33,245 bases of DNA from Methylobacterium ajmalii (GTDB taxonomy: Bacteria; Pseudomonadota; Alphaproteobacteria; Rhizobiales; Beijerinckiaceae), in assembly GCF_016613415.1 (NCBI RefSeq), contig NZ_JACWCT010000006.1, forward strand, positions 1 to 33,245. Reading direction: 5' to 3'. The notes under the pieces are model-generated. The model had not been told where the DNA came from. It saw nothing but the letters and a program-made list of their open reading frames with translations, and searched no databases. A program made the position numbers and the translations under genes. Of this stretch, positions 7,759 through 14,871 are shown piece after piece (positions within the stretch are counted from its first letter, which is position 1; the number at the start of each line of letters is the position of its first letter).

Positions 7759-8700
7759 CTACATCAGGCCTTGCCAGATCGCGTCGAGGGTGAGGCCGCA
7801 GAACAGGATCAGACCCGCATCGCGGTTCGAGCGAAACAGCCGCAGGGCCTCCGCCCCGTCGCGCGGATCGAGCCGCCCGACCTGCCAGGCGAGGTGGCCG
7901 GCGAAGAGTGCGAGACCGGCAAGCCCGATCGGCCCGGCCCCGGCCCCGGACAGGGCGAGGCCGATGCACAGGACGCAGGCGAGGAAGCAGCCCGCCACGG
8001 CGAGCCGCACCTGGGAGCCGAAGAAGCGGGCCGAGGACTTGATGCCGGCGATCTCGTCGTCCTCGATGTCCTGCACCGCGTAGATCGTGTCGTAGCCGAT
8101 GACCCAGGCGATCGCGCCGGCATAGAGCCAGTAGGCCGGGGCCTCGAGGCGCCCGACCAGGGCGACCCAGCCCATCAGCGCGCCCCAGGCGAAGGCGAGG
8201 CCGAGCACCGCCTGCGGCACCGGCATCACCCGCTTCATGAACGGATAGATCGCGACGGGCGCGAGCGAGGCGATGCCGACGAGGATCGCCGTCCTGTTGA
8301 ATTGCAGCAGCACCGCGAGGCCGACGAGCGCCTGCACCACCAAAAAGGCCAGGGCGTGCCGCACGCGGATGCGTCCGGAGGGCAGCGGCCGCAGGCGGGT
8401 GCGCTCGACGCGGGCGTCGAGGTCGCGGTCGGCGATGTCGTTGTAGGTCGAACCCGCGCCCCGCATGGCGACGGCACCGACGAGGAACAGGGCGAGGTGC
8501 CACAGGCTCGGGCCGGGCCGTCCCGTCGCGATGGCCGCGAGCGCCGCCGACCACCAGCACGGCAGCAGCAGGAGCCACCAGCCGATCGGCCGCTCGATGC
8601 GGGCGAGGCGCAGGTAGGGGCGCACGGCCTCGGGGGCGTGCCGGTCGACCCAGTGCCCCGTCACCGCATCGGCGACGGGACGATCGGGGGCGGTCGTCAT
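7759..8700 (-). CDS. ubiA: 4-hydroxybenzoate polyprenyltransferase UbiA
   Basis: UbiA attaches the polyprenyl tail to 4-hydroxybenzoate in the inner membrane, the first membrane step of ubiquinone synthesis. The 313-residue protein has about eight hydrophobic segments and both prenyl-diphosphate/Mg2+ motifs: NDIADRDLD (87-95) followed by RTRLRPLPSG, and DIEDDEIAGIKSS (211-223). A soluble N-terminal region of about 30 residues precedes the first helix (ERPIGWWLLLLPCWW, typical of UbiA). The start at 8700 is the first good methionine, though no clear ribosome-binding site is seen. It is followed by a terminator-like hairpin and lies 34 bp downstream of the exported-protein gene on the same strand, so readthrough from that gene is possible. 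Confidence 0.96.
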   Translation of the reverse strand: MTTAPDRPVADAVTGHWVDRHAPEAVRPYLRLARIERPIGWWLLLLPCWWSAALAAIATGRPGPSLWHLALFLVGAVAMRGAGSTYNDIADRDLDARVERTRLRPLPSGRIRVRHALAFLVVQALVGLAVLLQFNRTAILVGIASLAPVAIYPFMKRVMPVPQAVLGLAFAWGALMGWVALVGRLEAPAYWLYAGAIAWVIGYDTIYAVQDIEDDEIAGIKSSARFFGSQVRLAVAGCFLACVLCIGLALSGAGAGPIGLAGLALFAGHLAWQVGRLDPRDGAEALRLFRSNRDAGLILFCGLTLDAIWQGLM

Positions 8701-8734
8701 GCCGACGGGCGCCGCACCGGTCCGTGCACGAACG

Positions 8735-9211
8735 TCACAGCGCGCCCTGCGGCACCCGGAAGCTGCCGGTCAGGCCGGGACCGCCGAGAAGGCCGCCACC
8801 GCCGCCGCCCTGCTGCTGCTGGGCCGCCATGGCGCGGGCCTTCTTCTCCATCGCCGCCTGCTGCACGGCGGCCTGGCAGACCTTGGTCTTCAGGGTCGAG
8901 ACCCGGCTGTGATCGGCCTTGAAGCCCTCGACGAACGAATCGGGGATCGAGCACCAGTCCTTATTGGCGCTGATCCACTTCAGGCCCTCGGTGCCGTTGG
9001 CCTGGAGCTTGCTGAACAGGGTGCAGGCGGCCGCCGCAGTGATCTTGGCCTTCTTGCCCTGCGAGGCGGCGTTGACCTTGCCGACGATGTCCTTGCGCTC
9101 GGTCAGGGTCTTCTGGATCGACGTGCAGTCGGCCCCTTGGGCGAGAGCCGCCCCGCCGAGCAGCGTCGCGCCGAGCAGGCTTCCGGCCAGCGCCGCCACG
9201 GTCACACGCAT
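8735..9211 (-). CDS. Small exported four-cysteine protein, unknown function
   Basis: I do not recognise a named family. The 158-residue product begins with a clear signal peptide (MRVTVAALAGSLLGATLLGG, with likely cleavage after AALAQG or nearby), so it is probably periplasmic. The mature part has four cysteines (ADC, AAC, DWC, KVC) that could form two disulfides in a helical core, then a Gln/Ala helix and a low-complexity tail with QQQQ and six glycines. The ATG at 9211 is chosen over 9220 because GGAG lies nine bases upstream of it, good ribosome-binding spacing; 9220 would put the same GGAG against the start codon. It diverges from rsmE. Confidence 0.8.
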   Translation of the reverse strand: MRVTVAALAGSLLGATLLGGAALAQGADCTSIQKTLTERKDIVGKVNAASQGKKAKITAAAACTLFSKLQANGTEGLKWISANKDWCSIPDSFVEGFKADHSRVSTLKTKVCQAAVQQAAMEKKARAMAAQQQQGGGGGGLLGGPGLTGSFRVPQGAL

Positions 9212-9491
9212 GCAGGTCATCTCCACCCCCTCAAAAAATCCATCCCCGAGGCCCCGGCTTGCCGGGATTGCCGCCGAACGTCGTTCGCCGGTCCGGCGTG
9301 TCGCCCCTCGGGCATACGTAAGAAATCCCTGCCGCTCCCGGCCTCGGACAGGTTTCTGCACAGGAATGTGGCGCCTTCGTGCGGCGAAGCCCGGTTCGTT
9401 CCGTAGCCCGACGCGGTTGCTGGCGAATGTTGCGGCACAGCCACAGGCGGGGCGATTGACAGCCGCCCCCCGCCTCGGCGAGCACGGGGCC

Positions 9492-10262
9492 ATGGCGGCC
9501 TACGATTTCAACGCTCCCCGGCTCTTCCTCGACATCCCGATGAGGGAGGGCGCCCGGCACACCCTCGACCGGGCGCAGGCGAACTACCTGCTCTCGGTGC
9601 TGCGCCGCGCCGCGGGCGAGCCGGTGCTGGTCTTCAACGGCCGCGACGGCGAGTGGCGGGCCGAGATCGAGCCCACCGGCCGCAAGGCGGCGGACCTGGT
9701 GCTGCGGGCGCAGACCCGGCCGCAGACCCCGCCGGGCGACCTGCACTACCTGTTCGCCCCGCTCAAGGCCGCCCGCCTCGACTACGTCGCCCAGAAGGCG
9801 GTGGAGATGGGTGCGAGCCTGATCCAGCCGGTGGTGACGCGGCGCACGCAGGGCGACCGGATCAAGCTCGACAAGCTGCACGCCAACGCGATCGAGGCGG
9901 CCGAGCAATGCGGCATCCTGGCCCTGCCGGAGATCCGCGAGGCCGCGCCGCTGGCCGAGGCCGTGGCCGGCCTGGCGCCGGAGCGTCTGCTGGTGTTCTG
10001 CGACGAGGACGCGCCGCTCGCCGATCCCGTCGCGGCGTTGCAGCAGGCGGCCGGGACCCGCCCCGGGAACGCTCCCTTGCCGCTCGCCGTCGTGATCGGA
10101 CCCGAGGGGGGGTTCACGCCGGAGGAGCGCGCCCTGATCGGAGATCGCCGGAACACGGTGCGCCTCTCCCTGGGCCCGCGGATCCTGCGCGCCGACACCG
10201 CCGCCGTGGCGGTGCTCGCCCTGGTCCAGGCCGTGCTCGGCGACGGCCGGCCCGGGGACTGA
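9492..10262 (+). CDS. rsmE: 16S rRNA (uracil(1498)-N(3))-methyltransferase RsmE
   Basis: RsmE methylates N3 of U1498 in 16S rRNA of the small ribosomal subunit, using S-adenosylmethionine. The 256-residue product has the N-terminal PUA-like domain (about 1-75, with HTLDRAQANYLLSVLR) and a SPOUT-class knotted methyltransferase domain. The knot motifs are clear: EAAEQC (135-140), VVIGPEGGF (200-208) and LGPRILRADTAAVAVLA (from 227). The ATG at 9492 gives the family's usual length; the longer open frame upstream to 8919 overlaps the exported-protein gene on the other strand and is not coding. The carboxylate-amine ligase homologue follows 137 bp downstream. Confidence 0.97.
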   Translation: MAAYDFNAPRLFLDIPMREGARHTLDRAQANYLLSVLRRAAGEPVLVFNGRDGEWRAEIEPTGRKAADLVLRAQTRPQTPPGDLHYLFAPLKAARLDYVAQKAVEMGASLIQPVVTRRTQGDRIKLDKLHANAIEAAEQCGILALPEIREAAPLAEAVAGLAPERLLVFCDEDAPLADPVAALQQAAGTRPGNAPLPLAVVIGPEGGFTPEERALIGDRRNTVRLSLGPRILRADTAAVAVLALVQAVLGDGRPGD

Positions 10263-10399
10263 TCCGCTCCCGCGGCGCCGGGCCCGGACTCGCGCCGCCC
10301 GCCACACCCTGATAACGGAGCCGCCCCCGCGGCCGAGGCCGATTCGCGGCCGCTCGGCCGCCGGCGCGCCGCGGCCCGCTGTTGCCGGAGATCCTGCTG

Positions 10400-11536
10400 A
10401 TGCGAGCGGAATTCGACGTCTGCCTCGAGGAGGAGGTGTTCATCAACGATGCGGGCAAGCGCGACGCCGCCCGGGCCCGCACCCGCGACTTCCTCGCCGC
10501 CTGCCGGGCCGCCTCCCCGCTGGTGCGCACCGAGCTGATGGAGCCGCAGCTGGTCTGGGCGATCGCGCCGGTCGCCGACCTTGCCGAGGCGCGCCGGGCG
10601 CTGACAGACCTGCGCGGCAACCTCGGGGCCCTCGCCTCCGCCCGCGGCCTCGCCCTGATGGCGTCCGGTACCCACCCCCTCGCCCTGTGGAGCCGGGTGC
10701 GCCCGCGCGACCAGGCCGCGGGCGGCCGGGTGCTGCGCGACCTCCAGATGATCGGCAGCCGCACCGTCGTCTGCGGCCTCAGCGTCGGGGTCGGGGTGCC
10801 GGAGGGGGTATCGCGGATCGACCTGATGAACCGGGTTCAGCCGTTCCTGCCGCTGCTGCTCGCGCTCTCGACCTCGTCGCCGTTCTGGCAGGCGCAGCGC
10901 ACCGGGCTCCTCGGCTATCGGCTGGCCGCCGCGCGGGAGCTGCCCCGCAGCGGCCTGCCGCCGCTGTTTCGCGGCGAGGACGATTACGCCCGCTATCTCG
11001 ACACGGTGGTGGCGGCGGGCGCCATCGACGATCCGCGCCACGTTTGGTGGGTGGTCTGCCCCTCCCCGGCAGGTCCGCGCCTCGACCTGCGCATCGCCGA
11101 CAGTTGCACCCGTCTCGACGACGCGCTCGCCATCGCGGCCCTCTACCGCTGCCTGGTGCGTCACCTCGCCCGGCATCCGGACCTCCACCGCGATCTCACC
11201 GGCGCCTCGCAGGCGATCACGGCGGAGAATTGCTGGCGGGCGCAGCGCTACGGCATCCACGGCAGCTTCGTCTGCGAGGCGACCCGGACGGCGCGGCCGG
11301 TGGCGACGGTGCTCGCCGAGACGCTCGCCCTCGTCGCCGAGGATGCCCGTGCGCTCGGCTGCGCGGCGGAGCTCGACCTCGCCCGCTGGATCGTCGCCCG
11401 CGGCACCAGCGCCGACCGCCAGCTCGCGCTCTTCACCGAGGCGCACGGCCGCGGCCTGCCGCCCCGCGAGGCGCTGGCGGAGGTGGTCGACTGGCTCACC
11501 GCCGAGACCGTGGGGGCGAACCCGACGCGGCATTGA
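10400..11536 (+). CDS. Carboxylate-amine ligase (YbdK/GCS2) homologue with altered active-site motif
   Basis: The 378-residue protein belongs to the YbdK-type glutamate-cysteine ligase 2 family, which couples a carboxylate to an amine using ATP. Family landmarks are the N-terminal CLEEEVFINDAGKR (8-21), GTHPLALW (90-97), FLPLLLALSTSSPFW and the C-terminal DLRIADSCTRLDDA with IAALYR. Where relatives, as I recall them, carry CGLHVHVEVP, this protein has CGLSVGVGVP (125-134), replacing both histidines and the glutamate of HxHxE with Ser, Gly and Gly. It may therefore be inactive or changed in function. The ATG at 10400 has GGAG nine bases upstream; a TTG at 10382 would add six residues. It converges with the uricase gene, 24 bp apart. 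Confidence 0.85.
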   Translation: MRAEFDVCLEEEVFINDAGKRDAARARTRDFLAACRAASPLVRTELMEPQLVWAIAPVADLAEARRALTDLRGNLGALASARGLALMASGTHPLALWSRVRPRDQAAGGRVLRDLQMIGSRTVVCGLSVGVGVPEGVSRIDLMNRVQPFLPLLLALSTSSPFWQAQRTGLLGYRLAAARELPRSGLPPLFRGEDDYARYLDTVVAAGAIDDPRHVWWVVCPSPAGPRLDLRIADSCTRLDDALAIAALYRCLVRHLARHPDLHRDLTGASQAITAENCWRAQRYGIHGSFVCEATRTARPVATVLAETLALVAEDARALGCAAELDLARWIVARGTSADRQLALFTEAHGRGLPPREALAEVVDWLTAETVGANPTRH

Positions 11537-11560
11537 GGCGCGGCCTAAACGATCTGCACC

Positions 11561-12397
11561 TCACCGCCCGACCGTGCACTCGATCTGGCCGTGCGGCTCG
11601 TCGGTCGCGATGAAGACCTGGTTCGGGTTGTCGAGGCCGAAAGGCGTCAGGTTCGCCAGAAGGTAGTGCTTGTTCGGGCAGGCGAGCGTGACGGTGGCGA
11701 TCTCCGGCACCGCCGCCAGGGCCGCCGTCCCCATGCGGTAGAGGCTGTCCTGGAGGCTGTGGCTGTAGCTGCCGGCGAAGACCCGCATCAGCGCGTCGAG
11801 GATGCGGGCGTTGGCGGCCTCGTAGTCGGCGGGCTCGCCGCTCCAGGCCCAGGACGCCTCCATGCTGGTCGCGGCGATGCGATCGTGGGTCTCGGGGATC
11901 GTGGTGTAGGGGTCCTTCACGTAGTTGGCCCAGCCGGATTCCGTGCTCTTCAGGAAGGTGAAGCCCGACAGGCCGGATTCCACCACCGCGCCGCTGCGCG
12001 ACAGTTCCACCCGGGCGAAGGGCTGGCCGTTGCCGTCCAGCGTGAAGGCGTGGGGATGGGCCGCGCCGTCGACCGTCAGGCGAGCCCAGCGGGTCTCGTG
12101 GCCGGTGACGGTGGCGGTTTCCATCTGCGGGTAGCTGTCGAGCAGGCGTTGCGCCACCGCGCGGCAGAACGCCTCCGTCGCGAGCGCCGGATTCTCGCGG
12201 GCGACGATGTAGACCACGTTCTTGATCGTGTCGGTCGAGACGGTGGCGCTGTTGTCGGCCTGCGTGAAGGTGCGATCGAACGCCCCGGTCAGCATCGCCT
12301 GCACGGTCAGCTCGCGCACCGCGTGCCGGTCGCCGTCGCGATGGACGCGCATCACCCGCACCCGGCCCTTGCCGTAGGTCTTGTGCAGCAGGGTCAT
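11561..12397 (-). CDS. pucL: Urate oxidase (factor-independent urate hydroxylase)
   Basis: This cofactor-free enzyme oxidises urate to 5-hydroxyisourate with O2, releasing H2O2. The 278-residue product has the two T-fold repeats of uricase and the catalytic residues: Lys10 (HKTYGKGRVRVMRV), Thr55-Asp56 (ATVSTDTIKN) and His244 (CPNKHYLL). The substrate-binding segment GLSGFTFLKSTESGW is intact. There is no signal peptide and the C-terminus lacks a peroxisomal SKL, as expected for a bacterial enzyme. It starts 16 bp after the permease gene on the same strand with AGAGAGGAAACC upstream of the ATG, so the two form an operon for urate use. Hydroxyisourate hydrolase and OHCU decarboxylase genes are not in the window. 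Confidence 0.97.
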   Translation of the reverse strand: MTLLHKTYGKGRVRVMRVHRDGDRHAVRELTVQAMLTGAFDRTFTQADNSATVSTDTIKNVVYIVARENPALATEAFCRAVAQRLLDSYPQMETATVTGHETRWARLTVDGAAHPHAFTLDGNGQPFARVELSRSGAVVESGLSGFTFLKSTESGWANYVKDPYTTIPETHDRIAATSMEASWAWSGEPADYEAANARILDALMRVFAGSYSHSLQDSLYRMGTAALAAVPEIATVTLACPNKHYLLANLTPFGLDNPNQVFIATDEPHGQIECTVGR

Positions 12398-12413
12398 GGT
12401 TTCCTCTCTCGAA

Positions 12414-13814
12414 TCAGACGTGCTCGACGGCGGCCGCCGCCGCGGAGGCCTCCCGGTCCGCCCGCTCGGCGCTGCCGACGCCGTTGAAGAAGGCGTTGAG
12501 CACGACCGCGACGATCGAAGCGAGCAGGATGCCCGATTCGAGCAGCGGGTGCAGCGCGTGCGGCAGGTTGCGGAAGAAGGTCGGCGCCACGAGGGGGATC
12601 AGGCCGAAGCCGACCGCGATCGCCACCACGAACTGGTTCCCCGGCTGCCCGCGGAAGTCGACGCCCCCGAGGATGCGGGCGCCGGTCGCCGCCACCATGC
12701 CGAACATCACGAGGCCGGCACCGCCGAGCACCACCTGGGGCACCGCCTCGACGAGGGCGGCCAGCTTCGGCAGCAGGCCGAGCGCCAGCATCACGACCCC
12801 GCCCGCCACGGTGACGAAGCGCGAGCGCACCCCCGTGACCCCGACGAGGCCGACATTCTGCGAGAACGACGTGTACGGGAAGGTGTTGAACACCCCGCCC
12901 ACCAGCGTGCCGAGCCCGTCGGCCCGCAGGCCGCGGGCGAGGTCGGCCCGGGTCACCGGCCGGCCGGTGATCTCGCCGAGCGCCAGGAACATCCCGGTCG
13001 ATTCGATCATCACCACGATCATCACGACGCACATCGTGGCGACCGGCACGAGGTGGAAGTGCGGCCAGCCGAAATGAAACGGCAGCACCGGGGCGAACCA
13101 GGCCGCCGCCGCGACCTTCTCGAAGTGCATGAGCCCGAGGCAGGCCGCCAGCACCGAGCCGGCGACAATGCCGGCGAGCACCGCGACGTTGGCGAGGAAG
13201 CCGCGGCCCCAGCGGATGAGGGCGAGGATCGTCAGCAGAACTAGGAGGGCGATGCCGAGGCCGCCGGCCTGCGCGTAGTTCGGGTTCGGGAAGGCGACCG
13301 GCACGCCGTCGACGATCCTCGTGATCGTCGGCTGGCCGCCGCCGGCCCAGTTGATACCGACCCGCATCAGCGAGATGCCGATGACCAGGATGATGGTGCC
13401 GGTGACGACCGGCGGAAACAGCGGCAGCAGGCGACTGACATAGGGAGCCACCAGGAGGCCGAACAGGCCGGCGGCGATGACCGAGCCGTAGATGCCGAGG
13501 AGCCCGACCCCCGGGGTCGCCGCCATCGACAGCATCGGGCCGACCGACGCGAAGGTCACCCCCATCATCACCGGCAGGCGGATGCCGACGCCCGGGAACC
13601 CCGCCGACTGGATCAGGGTCGCGAGGCCGCAGGCGAACAGGTCGGCGCTGATCAGGAAGGCGACGTCCTCGGGCGGAAGACCGAGCGCGCGGCCGACGAT
13701 CAGCGGCACCGCCACCGCGCCGGCATACATGACGAGCACGTGCTGCAGCGCCAGGGGCAGCAGGCGGGCCGGCGGCAGCCTCTCCTCGACGGCGTCGGCG
13801 GGCTCGACTGGCAT
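12414..13814 (-). CDS. NCS2 family nucleobase:cation symporter (probable urate/xanthine permease)
   Basis: This 466-residue inner-membrane transporter has about 14 hydrophobic segments and the NCS2 signatures: QHVLVMYAGAVAVPLIVG near the N-terminus, the TM8 acidic residue Glu271 in MIESTGMF, and QNVGLVGVTG (319-328). Family members move xanthine, urate or uracil with protons; coupling to the uricase gene 16 bp downstream makes urate the likely substrate. The ATG at 13814 (MPVEPADAVEE) is chosen because it just precedes the conserved start; the frame stays open to 14864, but that stretch overlaps rnhA and is not coding. The 291-bp region up to rnhA (13815-14105) should hold divergent promoters; I see no distinct operator in it. 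Confidence 0.94.
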   Translation of the reverse strand: MPVEPADAVEERLPPARLLPLALQHVLVMYAGAVAVPLIVGRALGLPPEDVAFLISADLFACGLATLIQSAGFPGVGIRLPVMMGVTFASVGPMLSMAATPGVGLLGIYGSVIAAGLFGLLVAPYVSRLLPLFPPVVTGTIILVIGISLMRVGINWAGGGQPTITRIVDGVPVAFPNPNYAQAGGLGIALLVLLTILALIRWGRGFLANVAVLAGIVAGSVLAACLGLMHFEKVAAAAWFAPVLPFHFGWPHFHLVPVATMCVVMIVVMIESTGMFLALGEITGRPVTRADLARGLRADGLGTLVGGVFNTFPYTSFSQNVGLVGVTGVRSRFVTVAGGVVMLALGLLPKLAALVEAVPQVVLGGAGLVMFGMVAATGARILGGVDFRGQPGNQFVVAIAVGFGLIPLVAPTFFRNLPHALHPLLESGILLASIVAVVLNAFFNGVGSAERADREASAAAAAVEHV

Positions 13815-14105
13815 GGGGCGTGTCTCGTCTGTGGCGGGCGGATCGACGCGGACGGATCGACTGCGGCCCCCTTGCGGAAAGACCGTGCCCTCATCATCGC
13901 GCATCCCTGCCGGCCCGCAAGCGGCGTGCCAGGGAAGCCTACGGGCGATGCCGGGGCGCACGCGAGGGACCGGGTTGCGCAGGGGACCGCCTGGGTATTT
14001 GTTCACCATTCCGGGCCGACATTGCCGTCGCGGCCGGCAGCCCGCGGCTCCGCGCCGGAGCCCGGGCGCGGCCGCATTCCGTCGTGACGTTCGAGCGAAG
14101 AGACC

Positions 14106-14825
14106 ATGCGAACCATCGTGTATGCCGACGGCGGCTGCGATCCCAATCCCGGTCCCGGCGGCTGGGGCGTGGTGATCCAGGCCCCGGACGGCCCGATCGA
14201 GCTGTGCGGGGGCGAGACGCAGAGCACCAACAACCGCATGGAGCTGACCGCGGCGATCCGGGCGCTGGAGCATTTTCCCGAGGGCGCCGCGATCGAGATG
14301 CGGTGCGACAGCCAGTACGTGGTGAAGTCGGTCACCGAGTGGATCCGGGGCTGGAAGCTCAAGGGCTGGCGCACCACCACCGGCCCGGTGAAGAACGTCG
14401 AGCTGATGCAGCGCCTCGACGAGCTGGCGGCGCGGCGCGACGTGCGCTGGGTCTGGGTGAAAGGCCATTCCGGCGAGGCCGGCAACGAGCGCGCCGACCG
14501 GCTGGCGGCCCAAGGGCGGCGCCAGGCCCTCGGGCTGCCGCCCCGGGCCGACATCGCGCCGGCGCGGACATCCGCCGCCACGAACAAGACGGCTGTGCCG
14601 GCAGCCGCCCCGGCGCCCTCCGCTCCGCCCGCGGAGCCGGCCCCCCGCGGTACCTCGATCCCGGTGGACGGGGCGCTGGGCCTGCGCCTGTCGCGCGCCG
14701 CCAAGCAGGCCGGCACCACGCCGCAGGCCTATGCCGACGAGGTGCTGCGCCTCGCCGTCGATCTCGGCCCCGAGGGGCTCGCGCTCCTGCGCGACGCGAA
14801 GGCCCGGAAGCTGCCGGCAGCGTGA
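14106..14825 (+). CDS. rnhA: Ribonuclease HI with C-terminal extension
   Basis: RNase HI cuts the RNA strand of RNA-DNA hybrids (R-loops, primers). The catalytic domain (1-145) is complete: Asp8 (YADGG), Glu46 (NNRMELTA), Asp68 (RCDSQYV), His121 (VKGHSG) and Asp131 (NERADRLA), with the basic handle GWKLKGWRTTTG. The protein runs to 239 residues, about 85 more than a standard RNase HI. The extra part is a Pro/Ala linker (about 150-180) and a predicted helical segment (LGLRLSRAAKQAGTTPQAYA and following, 190-235) that resembles a ribbon-helix-helix or coiled region. The tail uses the same GC-rich codons as the domain, so it is probably native. It converges with the MHYT kinase gene across a hairpin. 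Confidence 0.95.
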   Translation: MRTIVYADGGCDPNPGPGGWGVVIQAPDGPIELCGGETQSTNNRMELTAAIRALEHFPEGAAIEMRCDSQYVVKSVTEWIRGWKLKGWRTTTGPVKNVELMQRLDELAARRDVRWVWVKGHSGEAGNERADRLAAQGRRQALGLPPRADIAPARTSAATNKTAVPAAAPAPSAPPAEPAPRGTSIPVDGALGLRLSRAAKQAGTTPQAYADEVLRLAVDLGPEGLALLRDAKARKLPAA

Positions 14826-14832
14826 GGCGCGA

Positions 14833-14858
14833 GGGAGCCGGCGCCCCGGCCGGCTCCC
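14833..14858. terminator. Bidirectional hairpin between rnhA and the MHYT kinase gene
   Basis: A perfect 9-bp stem, GGGAGCCGG (14833-14841) with CCGGCTCCC (14850-14858), and an 8-nt loop sits in the 46-bp gap between convergent genes. There is no T-run; it is a plausible shared terminator. Confidence 0.55.
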
Positions 14859-14871
14859 GCTCACGCCGGTC

